Below, piece by piece: positions 8,389-15,919 of a stretch of 37,409 nt of DNA. The position numbers and the translations under genes are program-made. The notes beneath the pieces were generated by a model that had not been told where the DNA came from, ran no database searches, and saw only the letters and a list, made by a program, of their open reading frames with translations. The stretch comes from Clostridiales bacterium (GTDB taxonomy: Bacteria > Bacillota > Clostridia > Oscillospirales > Butyricicoccaceae), in assembly GCA_019421385.1 (NCBI GenBank), contig JAHZFK010000025.1, positions 2,692 to 40,100 of the forward strand. The letters run 5' to 3'. How positions within the stretch are numbered: the stretch's first letter is position 1; each line of letters opens with the position of its first letter.

Positions 8389-10409
8389 GCAGCAAAAAAA
8401 CCATTGCCATCATCGGCAATCCGAACAGTGGCAAAACCACGCTGTTCAATCGGCTCACCGGCTCCAACCAGCATGTCGGCAACTGGCCGGGCGTGACGGT
8501 CGATCGCAAGACCGGCCATATCTGTCACGACGGCGTGGGCATCGACATTGTCGATCTGCCCGGTATTTACTCGCTGTCACCTTATACGCAGGAGGAGATC
8601 ATCGCGCGTGAGTTCGTTCTGTCGGACGAGCTGGACGGCATTTTGAATATCGTGGACGCGGCGAATATTGAACGCAATCTGTATCTGACCTTGCAGCTCA
8701 TCGCGTTGGGCTTGCCGATGGTGGTGGCGCTCGGCTTTATGGATGATGTGCGCGCACAAGGCATTGAAATCGACTGTGATGTGCTGTCCGAGCGGCTCGG
8801 CGTGCCGGTCGTGCCAATTTCTGCCAAAAAGGGCGAGAATATGCACAACCTGCTCGATGGATTGGCGCATCATATGCGTGCGCCGGATAAGCAGCCGCCG
8901 TATTTGCATGGTGTCGGTGCGGCGATTCGCCGCGCGGCAGAACAATTGCAGCCGCTGCCGTTGCGGCAGTGCAGTCTGCCGTTTTATGCAGCAAAGCTGC
9001 TGGAAGGGGATTCCGCCATGTGGGCGCAGATGGACCGGCTGCAGATGCCGGCGCAGATGCGCACGGAGATCAATTCCATTGCAGCGGGTATGCAGAGCCA
9101 CGCAAACCTGACGGATAAGGAAATGGTGCTGGCAGATGCGCTCTATGACTATATTGAGGAAGTCGTGCGCGCGGCCTACCAGCGGCCAAAGGTACATAAA
9201 GAGACGCTGACCGAGCGCATTGATAAAATCGTGCTGCACCGCGTATGGGCGCTGCCGATTTTCGCGTTTTTCATGTTCCTGATGTTCTGGTGCACCTTCG
9301 GGCCGATCGGTTCGCTGCTGGGCGATGGGATGGAATATCTGATTCAAAGCATCATTTCGCCCGCGATTCGCAACGGCTTGACGGCGGCGCATACGCAGGA
9401 CTGGCTCATTGGCCTGATTTGCGACGGTGCGATCGGGGGCGTGGGCGGCGTGCTGAGCTTTTTGCCTCAGATCGTGATTCTGTTCTTTTTCCTGTCGGTG
9501 CTGGAGGATACCGGTTATCTGGCGCGCGTGGCATTCATTATGGACACGCTGCTGCGCCGCATCGGTCTGTCGGGCAAGTCGTTTGTGCCGATGCTGATGG
9601 GCTTTGGCTGCACCACGCCTGCGGTCATGGCGGCGCGCACCATGGAAAATGACGCCGATCGCCGCATGACCATCATGCTGACGCCATTCATGTCCTGCGG
9701 CGCGAAGCTGCCGGTCTATGCGCTGGTGGCGGGCGCGTTGTTTGGGGCGCATCAGGGGCTGGTGGTCATCAGCCTGTATGTGCTGGGCATTCTGATGGGC
9801 ATTCTGGCAGGATTCCTGCTCAAAAAGGCGATTTTCAAAGAGGTTTCGTCGGGCTTTGTGCTCGAATTGCCGACCTATCGCCTGCCGTCCTTCAAGGGCA
9901 CGGTGCTCAACATGTGGCAGAAGGCCAAGGATTTCATCACGCGCGCCGGTACGCTCATTTTCCTGATGAGCGTGGTGATCTGGTTGCTGCAAAACTTCAC
10001 GCCCTCGCTTGACGTGGCGCAGAACGCAGGGGAGAGCATTCTGGGCGTGATCGGTACATTCATTGCGCCGGTTTTCCGGCCGCTGGGCTTCGGACAATGG
10101 CAGGAGTCGGTTGCGCTGCTGACTGGATTGGTCGCAAAGGAAGCGGTCGTATCCACGATGAGCGTGCTGTATGGCGCGGGCGGGGACAGTGCGATGCTGT
10201 CCGGTCTGCTCGGTACGGTGTTCACGCCTTTGGCGGGGTATTCCTTCCTGGTGTTTACGCTGCTGTATATGCCCTGCATGTCTGCCTTTGCCACCATCAA
10301 GCGGGAAATGGGCGGCTGGCGCTGGGCGTTTGGTGCGGCTGCGTTCCAGACCGTGCTGGCGTATCTGGCAGCAATGGTGGTTTATCAAGTTGGCAGCCTT
10401 TTCCTGTAA
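8385..10409 (+). CDS. feoB: Ferrous iron transport protein B, with an atypical G4 motif
   Basis: 674 residues. An N-terminal G-protein domain has G1 GNPNSGKTT (11-19), switch NWPGVTVD (33-40), G3 DLPG (57-60) and G5-like SAKKG (146-150). It is followed by a helical insertion domain (about 165-265) and a membrane domain with two Gate motifs (LMGFGCTTPAVMAART and MSCGAKLPVYAL). It imports Fe2+ across the cytoplasmic membrane. The G4 position, normally N-x-x-D, reads GFMD (117-120): the guanine-recognising asparagine is glycine. The protein is otherwise complete; the shorter C-terminus without a FeoC-like tail is common in Firmicutes. Confidence 0.96.
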   Translation: MSSKKTIAIIGNPNSGKTTLFNRLTGSNQHVGNWPGVTVDRKTGHICHDGVGIDIVDLPGIYSLSPYTQEEIIAREFVLSDELDGILNIVDAANIERNLYLTLQLIALGLPMVVALGFMDDVRAQGIEIDCDVLSERLGVPVVPISAKKGENMHNLLDGLAHHMRAPDKQPPYLHGVGAAIRRAAEQLQPLPLRQCSLPFYAAKLLEGDSAMWAQMDRLQMPAQMRTEINSIAAGMQSHANLTDKEMVLADALYDYIEEVVRAAYQRPKVHKETLTERIDKIVLHRVWALPIFAFFMFLMFWCTFGPIGSLLGDGMEYLIQSIISPAIRNGLTAAHTQDWLIGLICDGAIGGVGGVLSFLPQIVILFFFLSVLEDTGYLARVAFIMDTLLRRIGLSGKSFVPMLMGFGCTTPAVMAARTMENDADRRMTIMLTPFMSCGAKLPVYALVAGALFGAHQGLVVISLYVLGILMGILAGFLLKKAIFKEVSSGFVLELPTYRLPSFKGTVLNMWQKAKDFITRAGTLIFLMSVVIWLLQNFTPSLDVAQNAGESILGVIGTFIAPVFRPLGFGQWQESVALLTGLVAKEAVVSTMSVLYGAGGDSAMLSGLLGTVFTPLAGYSFLVFTLLYMPCMSAFATIKREMGGWRWAFGAAAFQTVLAYLAAMVVYQVGSLFL

Positions 10410-10444
10410 GGAGTAAAAACCGATAGAAAGGATTTCGGGTATTC

Positions 10445-11251
10445 ATGTCGATCAAATTGATTGCCGCCGATATGGACGGCACGCTTCTGGACAGTCAAAA
10501 ACGGCTGCCGAAGGACTTGTTTTCCCTGATTCATACGCTGCGGGAGCGGGGCGTGCGTTTTGCACCGGCATCCGGGCGGCAATACTACACGCTCTATGAG
10601 CAGTTTGGTGAGATTGCGGATGAGTTGGTTTTTATCTGCGAGAATGGTTCGGTGGTTTGCGACGGTTCGCGTATGATCTCGTTTGAGGCAATGCCCACCG
10701 ATGAAGTATGCCGTTCAATCGAACTGGTGCGTTCTTTGCCGGGCGTTGAGGCAATCGTGTCTGCACGTCACGGCGGTTTTTATGAAACCGCGGACGATCC
10801 GGAATTTCTGGCAAACGCAGCGCAGTACAGCGTGCGGCGCACGCAAGTGCCCGACCTGCTGGAATTCTGTCGCCATGAGCCGGTGTGCAAGGTAGCGGTA
10901 TACTGCAAAGGACGTGCGGAAGAGGTACTCCTGCCCGCGTTTCATGCATTTGCCGAAACCTCGCAGCTGGTGGTTTCGGGCGAAGACTGGATGGATCTGA
11001 CACGGCCCGGCATGAACAAAGGGCTTGCGATCGGCGCGCTTTGTGACAGTCTGCACATCACGCCGGATGAGTGCATGGCGTTTGGCGATTATATGAACGA
11101 TCTGGAGATGCTGCAGGCGGTCGGGGAGTCTTATGCGATGGCAAACGGACATGAGGAGCTCAAGAAAGCGGCCAAGCACATTTGCCCCTCCAATGATGAG
11201 GACGGCGTGTGCCGCACCATCCGTGCGGTATTTGGTATTGACAAGGCGTAA
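10445..11251 (+). CDS. Cof-type HAD-IIB sugar/nucleotide phosphatase
   Basis: 268 residues. HAD motif I is DMDGTLLDS (residues 9-17, nucleophile D9). Motif III is the lysine in MNKGLAIGAL, and motif IV is GDYMNDLEML near the C-terminus. A large C2B cap lies between motifs I and III. Such enzymes dephosphorylate phospho-sugars or cofactors such as FMN or PLP; the substrate cannot be read from sequence. The ATG at 10445 follows AAAGGA at a somewhat long distance. It is 35 bases after feoB and may be cotranscribed with it. The promoter of the following riboswitch unit overlaps its stop codon. Confidence 0.9.
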   Translation: MSIKLIAADMDGTLLDSQKRLPKDLFSLIHTLRERGVRFAPASGRQYYTLYEQFGEIADELVFICENGSVVCDGSRMISFEAMPTDEVCRSIELVRSLPGVEAIVSARHGGFYETADDPEFLANAAQYSVRRTQVPDLLEFCRHEPVCKVAVYCKGRAEEVLLPAFHAFAETSQLVVSGEDWMDLTRPGMNKGLAIGALCDSLHITPDECMAFGDYMNDLEMLQAVGESYAMANGHEELKKAAKHICPSNDEDGVCRTIRAVFGIDKA

Positions 11252-11265
11252 AACCATGATACAAT
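11238..11265 (+). promoter_or_regulatory. Promoter of the THF riboswitch-folT unit
   Basis: TTGACA at 11238-11243 and TACAAT at 11260-11265, spacing 16. The -35 box and the stop of the HAD gene overlap. Confidence 0.75.
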
Positions 11266-11278
11266 AGAAAACGGAAAA

Positions 11279-11384
11279 AGCAGAGTAGACTGTAATGCGT
11301 TAAGTGCCGCTGAGACGGGGAGTTGTTCAGCGGACGAAAGGGACGAAAATCCCCTGCGGTATTGCAGTCGCATCCCGCTGCTGC
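11279..11384 (+). ncRNA. Tetrahydrofolate (THF) riboswitch aptamer
   Basis: The conserved core of the THF riboswitch is present: AGAGTAG at 11282-11288, GCGTTAAGTGCC at 11297-11308, GGACGAA at 11332-11338 (following the P3 stem) and CATCCCGCTGCTG at 11371-11383. Helices fit: P1 11279-11283 with 11378-11382; a long stem 11288-11296 with about 11361-11369; a hairpin CCGCTGA/TCAGCGG; and an extra GGGA/TCCC hairpin near 11340-11353. It lies directly ahead of a folate transporter gene, the classic location for this class, which senses reduced folates and lowers expression. Confidence 0.93.
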
Positions 11385-11389
11385 AACTG

Positions 11390-11439
11390 TTTAGGCATTT
11401 CCTAAATCGCTGTGGCAACAGATGAATTGATTTAGGAGG
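11390..11439 (+). promoter_or_regulatory. Riboswitch expression platform: Shine-Dalgarno sequestering hairpin
   Basis: TTTCCTAAATC (11398-11408) can pair along 11 bases, two of them G-U, with GATTTAGGAGG (11429-11439), burying the whole folT ribosome site. The same CCTAAA (11401-11406) can instead pair with TTTAGG (11390-11395). The two hairpins exclude each other, which indicates control at the level of translation. Confidence 0.8.
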
Positions 11440-11450
11440 TGTCTTTTTCT

Positions 11451-12047
11451 ATGTCCAAAAAGGAAAATATCTTTTCCCGCTCCCTGAAAGAACTCAAAAG
11501 CACGCGTTGTCTGGCGCTGACCGCGCTGCTCATTGCCATCAACATTGCGCTTGACCTGCTCGGTTTGACCGTTAAGCTGCCGCCGAATCTGCGCATCAGC
11601 TTCGGCTTTCTGTGCAACGCGGCGATCGGTATGCTGTTCGGCCCGGTGGTCGGCATGATGGCGGGGGTGTGCACGGATGTGCTCGGTTATTTTGCCGGCA
11701 ATCTGACGATGGGCGCGTATTTCCCGGGTTATACGCTCACTGCAATCACGGCAGGACTGTTCTGGGGCCTGTGGCTGTATCCGCGCAAGGTTTCTGTCTG
11801 GCGCGCTGTAGGCGCGAAAGCCTGCATCAATCTGTTTTGTAACATTGGCTTGAATACCCTGTGGCTGACGATCACAGGCGGCAAGGCGATGAGCGCACTG
11901 CTGGCGCTGCGTGTGCCGAAAAATCTGATCATGCTGCCGATTGAAGCGGCGCTGCTGTATTTTGCAATGAAGCTGGTATTGCGTCTGTATCGGGCGCTGC
12001 CGGGCACGGTTGAGGTCAATCATACCGCCCAAAAGAACAGTTTATAA
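11451..12047 (+). CDS. folT: Folate ECF transporter substrate-binding (S) component
   Basis: 198 residues with about five to six membrane helices and an N-terminal cytoplasmic stretch. LRISFGFLCNAAIGMLFGPV (51-70) and the following GMMAGVCTDVLGYF are typical of FolT S-components. It binds folate and works with the shared ECF energising module (EcfA/A'/T), which is not in this window. The start ATG 11451 lies 11 bases after AGGAGG (11434-11439); a GTG at 11439 touches the ribosome site and is rejected. Regulation by the THF riboswitch supports folate as the substrate. Confidence 0.93.
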   Translation: MSKKENIFSRSLKELKSTRCLALTALLIAINIALDLLGLTVKLPPNLRISFGFLCNAAIGMLFGPVVGMMAGVCTDVLGYFAGNLTMGAYFPGYTLTAITAGLFWGLWLYPRKVSVWRAVGAKACINLFCNIGLNTLWLTITGGKAMSALLALRVPKNLIMLPIEAALLYFAMKLVLRLYRALPGTVEVNHTAQKNSL

Positions 12048-12057
12048 GGAAGACTTT

Positions 12058-12087
12058 GCTGTCCGGCATAGCCGGGCAGCTTTTTTT
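12058..12087 (+). terminator. Terminator after folT
   Basis: Ten-base stem (12058-12067 with 12071-12080, one G-T pair), three-base loop, seven T. Confidence 0.95.
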
Positions 12088-12150
12088 GGGTCAATGTTGT
12101 TTAGTTTTTGTAGAGATTTCCGATTTTCCCTATGCAAAGCGGCAAAGTTT

Positions 12151-12159
12151 TGGTATACT
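12151..12159 (+). promoter_or_regulatory. Extended -10 promoter of the polyol dehydrogenase gene
   Basis: TGGTATACT at 12151-12159 is an extended -10 element (TG-N-TATACT). No good -35 box is visible upstream, as is usual for this promoter type. Confidence 0.55.
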
Positions 12160-12214
12160 ATATACGATAGGGATGAACGGCGTATTCCGTTCGCTGAAAG
12201 GAAGTGACTGCTTT

Positions 12215-13834
12215 ATGAAATTGACAAAAGAAAGCATCAAACATAACGCGTCCTGGAAGGGTTACCGCTTGCCGCAGTATGATATCGACGCGGTGCGCGA
12301 AGCGACACGCACGGCGCCGACGTGGCTGCATTTTGGCGCAGGCAACCTGTTCCGGGCTTTTCCTGCTGTGCTGGCACAGCGTATGTTGACCGCAGGCCTG
12401 TCCGAGACGGGTATCATTTGCTGCGACGGCTATGACGAAGAACTGATCGACCGCTGCTATCGCGCTTGCGACCATCTTTCGCTGGTCGTAACGCTCTATT
12501 CCAACGGCACGATCAACAAGGAGGTTGTCGCGTCGGTGACCGAAAGCCTCAAGCTGAGTGAGGATGGAACGCGGCTGAGCGAGGTGTTCCTTGCGCCGTC
12601 CCTGCAGATGGTCAGCTTCACCCTGACGGAAAAAGGCTATGTGATTCAGGACGATGAGCACGATTTCCTGCCGGATTATGCGCATGACCGCGATAATGGG
12701 CCGGAAGGCTGCCGTTCTTTCTTCGGCAAGCTCGCAGCGCTCAGCCTGTCGCGCTGCCGCGCTGGGCTGCAGCCGCTGGCGCTTGTTTCGCTCGATAACT
12801 GTCAGGATAACGGCATCCGTCTGGAGCGTGCGGTGCGCTATATGGTGCAGGCGTGGCAGGAAAAGGGCTATATCACCGAGGATGAGTATTTCTATCTGAT
12901 CAAGAAGAACACCTATCCGCTGTCTATGATTGACAAGATCACACCGCACCCGGATACCCGCATTGCGGATAAGCTGGCGGAGGACGGCTTGCAGAATGCC
13001 CGTCCGTTCGTAACGGCTAAGGGCACCTATGCGGCGATTTATGTCAATTCGGAAAGCCCGCACTATCTGCTCATTGAAGATGCGTTCCCGAACGGACATC
13101 CGCCGCTCGAGCAGTGCGGCGTGATCCTGACCCGCCGCGATATCGTGGAGAAGTCCGCGATGATGAAGGTCAGCACCTGCATGAACCCGATGGATACTGC
13201 GCTGGGCGTATATGGCTGTATGCTGGGCTATACGCAGATCAGCGCGGAGATGAAGGATAAGGAACTGGTCAATCTGGTTACGCGCATGAGCGAGCAGGAA
13301 GCCATGCCGATGGTTGCCGATCCGGGCGTTATTGATCCGGTTTCCTTCCTGCATGAGGTGCTCGGTGAGCGCTATCCCAACCCGTTCCTGCAGGATTCGC
13401 CGCAGCGCATTGCGACCGATACCTCGCGTAAGATCGCGCCGCGCTTTGGTGTGACGCTGTATGCGTATTATAATTCGACGCTGCCCGCGCACCGTGCGAC
13501 CAAGCTGGTGTATATCCCGCTGGTACTGGCGGGCTGGCTGCGCTATCTGGTCGGTGTGGATGACCGCGGCGAGCCGTTCGAACTCAGTCCGGACACCAAC
13601 CTCGATCACATCCGTTCTCTGATGGGCAATCCGAAATTGGGGGATGAGGTATCCGAGGAGCAACTATATCCGTTGCTGGCCAACCGCTACTACTTTGGCG
13701 TCAACCTGTTTGAGATCGGCGTAGGCGAGACGGTCGTGCGCATGTTCAATGAGCTGAACAAGGGGCCGCGCGCCATCCGCGAGACGCTGCGCCGTTACTG
13801 CGGCGAGGAAAAGCAGGAAGAGTGGATTCTGTAA
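12215..13834 (+). CDS. Mannitol dehydrogenase family (fructuronate/tagaturonate reductase-like) oxidoreductase
   Basis: 539 residues, a long-chain secondary-alcohol dehydrogenase. The nucleotide-binding turn is LHFGAGNLFRAF (38-49), and the second domain includes KLVYIPLVLAGWLRYL towards the C-terminus. Relatives reduce fructuronate, tagaturonate or fructose with NAD(P)H. The catalytic strand reads K318-VSTCM-N324-PM-D327, where family members carry a histidine at the last position, so activity or substrate may differ. ATG 12215 follows AAGGAAG; longer in-frame starts run through the upstream terminator and are rejected. No other uronate genes are near, so I give no gene symbol. Confidence 0.85.
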   Translation: MKLTKESIKHNASWKGYRLPQYDIDAVREATRTAPTWLHFGAGNLFRAFPAVLAQRMLTAGLSETGIICCDGYDEELIDRCYRACDHLSLVVTLYSNGTINKEVVASVTESLKLSEDGTRLSEVFLAPSLQMVSFTLTEKGYVIQDDEHDFLPDYAHDRDNGPEGCRSFFGKLAALSLSRCRAGLQPLALVSLDNCQDNGIRLERAVRYMVQAWQEKGYITEDEYFYLIKKNTYPLSMIDKITPHPDTRIADKLAEDGLQNARPFVTAKGTYAAIYVNSESPHYLLIEDAFPNGHPPLEQCGVILTRRDIVEKSAMMKVSTCMNPMDTALGVYGCMLGYTQISAEMKDKELVNLVTRMSEQEAMPMVADPGVIDPVSFLHEVLGERYPNPFLQDSPQRIATDTSRKIAPRFGVTLYAYYNSTLPAHRATKLVYIPLVLAGWLRYLVGVDDRGEPFELSPDTNLDHIRSLMGNPKLGDEVSEEQLYPLLANRYYFGVNLFEIGVGETVVRMFNELNKGPRAIRETLRRYCGEEKQEEWIL

Positions 13835-13862
13835 ACACGTTTGCAACGGCATAGGGAAACAA

Positions 13863-13898
13863 AAAGCCGGTGCGTGAACTTCATCACGCGCCGGCTTT
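13863..13898 (+). terminator. Terminator after the polyol dehydrogenase gene
   Basis: Fifteen-base stem (13863-13877 with 13884-13898, one G-T pair) and a six-base loop. The T-rich tail (CTTTCC, then seven T at 13904-13910) follows. Confidence 0.9.
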
Positions 13899-13931
13899 CC
13901 TTATTTTTTTGTTGAAATTTTACCAAATAAG

Positions 13932-14045
13932 ATGTTATGTTCCAGATGATTCAGACGATAGCATAACATATTGTTTCAAAAATGAGGGAAGGGGGATATA
14001 CTTTTTTTGGAAATAAAGAAGATTGCCCTTGGAAAAGAGGGCAAT
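13932..14045 (+). promoter_or_regulatory. Leader of the chemotaxis receptor gene: inverted repeats and a possible promoter
   Basis: Inverted repeat ATGTTATG (13932-13939) / CATAACAT (13962-13969). A possible -10 TATACT lies at 13997-14002 with a weak -35 (TTTCAA, 13974-13979, spacing 17). Downstream is a hairpin ATTGCCCT (14022-14029) / AGGGCAAT (14038-14045) without a T-run, so it is not a terminator. The roles of the repeats are unknown. Confidence 0.4.
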
Positions 14046-14089
14046 ACAAAGATATGAAGCAGGGATTTTGAAAGATATGAGGTATGGGA

Positions 14090-15880
14090 ATGAAGAATTT
14101 AAAGCTGAAATGGAAGCTGATCATTTGCTTTGGCAGCATCTTTCTTTTGATGTTGATTGTAGGGCTGGCTTCCATATCATCGCTTAATCGAATGGCAAAG
14201 ATCGGGGAGCAATATGCGGAGGATATTGTTCCGACGGTGGAAGAGATCGGTTTGGTCAGACGCAATATGATTTCCGTCCGAAGATATTTGCTCAATGCCA
14301 TTATTGCAGATAATGAAGAGGATTATCAGCGGGTAGCCGATGCGCTGGAGACCGATCGGGAGGCGCTGTATAATTCTTTGGATGCAATTGAAAAAACCAA
14401 TGCGGACTATAAGACGGATATTGCCGCCATTCGTGATAAACTCAGTAGTGTTTCTTCGATTAACACACTGATTATGCAGCAGGCGAAACAGTTTGATAAC
14501 GAGCAGGCTTATTCGCTGGCGTATGATATTTATTTGGAACAGTATGCGCCGACCTTTGACGAGGCGGCGGATATGATCCTGGAATTGAATGATAAAATCA
14601 ATCAGAGTGTGGATGCGCAGAAACAAAGCCTGCGTGTTACGCGTACAACAGCATTTATAATCATCCTTGCCCTTCTGGTTGTGTGCGTGATCTTTATCGC
14701 AGTCTTTATCGCGCGAATGATGGGCTATATTCTGGTCCCTGTACATAGATTGTTGGTTGGAATGGAAGCGCTGAAGGTAGGCGACTTCGAACATGCAGCG
14801 GTGCGTTATGATTGCAAGGATGAGTTTGGTCAGTTGTCCGAAGCGGTAAATAGCGCGATTGAGCGTGTTGTATTTATTTCGCAAGATCTGCAGTATGGTT
14901 TGAAGGCAGTTGCAGAAGGTAATTTCGATGCAAAAAGCCAGAATGATGCTGCGTATACCGGCGAGTTCGGCTTGCTGCGTGATGCGGTATATCAGCTGAT
15001 CGCCATCCTGAATGATGTGATGTGCCAAATCAGCACCTCGTCCAGTCAGGTGGCAAGCGGCGCCGAGCAAGTGGCAAACGGTGCGCAGGCGTTGAGCCAA
15101 GGGGCGACCGAGCAGGCTTCCAGCATAGAGGAACTGGCGGCTACCTTGCTGAGCGTATCGCAGCAGGTGGATGAAAATGCGCAGGCCATGACCGAAGTGG
15201 AATGCAGCGTGGATGAAACTGTTGCGGAAGTGGGCATGAGTACAGAAAAAATGCGTGAGATGCTGCACGCCATGGATGAAATCAGCGACAGTTCTTCCCG
15301 GATTGAAAAGATCATCAAGAATATCGAGGATATTGCGTTCCAGACGAATATTCTCGCGCTGAATGCGGCGGTAGAGGCGGCAAGAGCCGGTATGGCAGGC
15401 AAGGGATTTGCCGTTGTCGCGGACGAGGTGCGTCGCCTTGCAGCAAATACTGCGGAGGCGTCCCGCAACACAGCGGAACTGATTTCCCAGTCGCTGCGCG
15501 CGGTAGAAAATGGAAAGACGGTTGCGCAGGATACAGCGGATTCGCTGGAACGCGTAAACGGCATTATTTCAAAACTGACCGATCAGGCAAAGCGGGTTGT
15601 GGTCAATTCCAAACAGCAGGATGAAACGATCAAGCAGACCTCGATCGGCGTGGATCAGATTTCGGCTGTGGTACAGAATAACTCTGCAACTGCGGAGGAA
15701 AGCGCGGCAGCGAGCGAGGAGCTGTCCAGCCAGGCAGCAATGATGCGTCAGCTGGTATCACGTTTCAAAATTCAATGCAATCCGGAGCAGGGACAGGCAT
15801 TGATAAACGAACCAGCAGTGCAGGCGGAAGAACCGATGCGGCCTTGTGGATGTCGCGAGACATATGAGGAAAAATACTAA
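14090..15880 (+). CDS. Methyl-accepting chemotaxis protein
   Basis: 596 residues, counted from ATG 14090, which has GAGG seven bases upstream; an in-frame ATG at 14084 almost touches that site. Two membrane helices (about 8-28 and 186-212) flank a roughly 155-residue helical periplasmic-type sensor resembling the four-helix-bundle MCP domain. A HAMP linker (about 210-262) and a long signalling coiled coil follow. The hairpin tip has the conserved IAFQTNILALNAAVEAARAG (415-434) and FAVVADEVRRLA (440-451), which contact CheA and CheW. The C-terminus has no clear CheR-tethering pentapeptide. The ligand is unknown. No flagellar or che genes lie in the window. Confidence 0.93.
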   Translation: MKNLKLKWKLIICFGSIFLLMLIVGLASISSLNRMAKIGEQYAEDIVPTVEEIGLVRRNMISVRRYLLNAIIADNEEDYQRVADALETDREALYNSLDAIEKTNADYKTDIAAIRDKLSSVSSINTLIMQQAKQFDNEQAYSLAYDIYLEQYAPTFDEAADMILELNDKINQSVDAQKQSLRVTRTTAFIIILALLVVCVIFIAVFIARMMGYILVPVHRLLVGMEALKVGDFEHAAVRYDCKDEFGQLSEAVNSAIERVVFISQDLQYGLKAVAEGNFDAKSQNDAAYTGEFGLLRDAVYQLIAILNDVMCQISTSSSQVASGAEQVANGAQALSQGATEQASSIEELAATLLSVSQQVDENAQAMTEVECSVDETVAEVGMSTEKMREMLHAMDEISDSSSRIEKIIKNIEDIAFQTNILALNAAVEAARAGMAGKGFAVVADEVRRLAANTAEASRNTAELISQSLRAVENGKTVAQDTADSLERVNGIISKLTDQAKRVVVNSKQQDETIKQTSIGVDQISAVVQNNSATAEESAAASEELSSQAAMMRQLVSRFKIQCNPEQGQALINEPAVQAEEPMRPCGCRETYEEKY

Positions 15881-15883
15881 AGA

Positions 15884-15919
15884 AAAAAAGAGAGCTGTCT
15901 TATGACAGCTCTCTTTTTT
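15884..15919. terminator. Bidirectional terminator between the chemotaxis receptor and the MATE gene
   Basis: Sixteen-base stem (15884-15899 with 15904-15919) with A-tract and T-tract on its two sides, so it serves both convergent genes. It overlaps the last codon of the MATE gene. Confidence 0.93.

Noticed and set aside
12158..13663. A 501-codon minus-strand open frame across the polyol dehydrogenase gene
   Set aside because: Antisense shadow; composition unlike a real protein, and the + strand gene has clear motifs.
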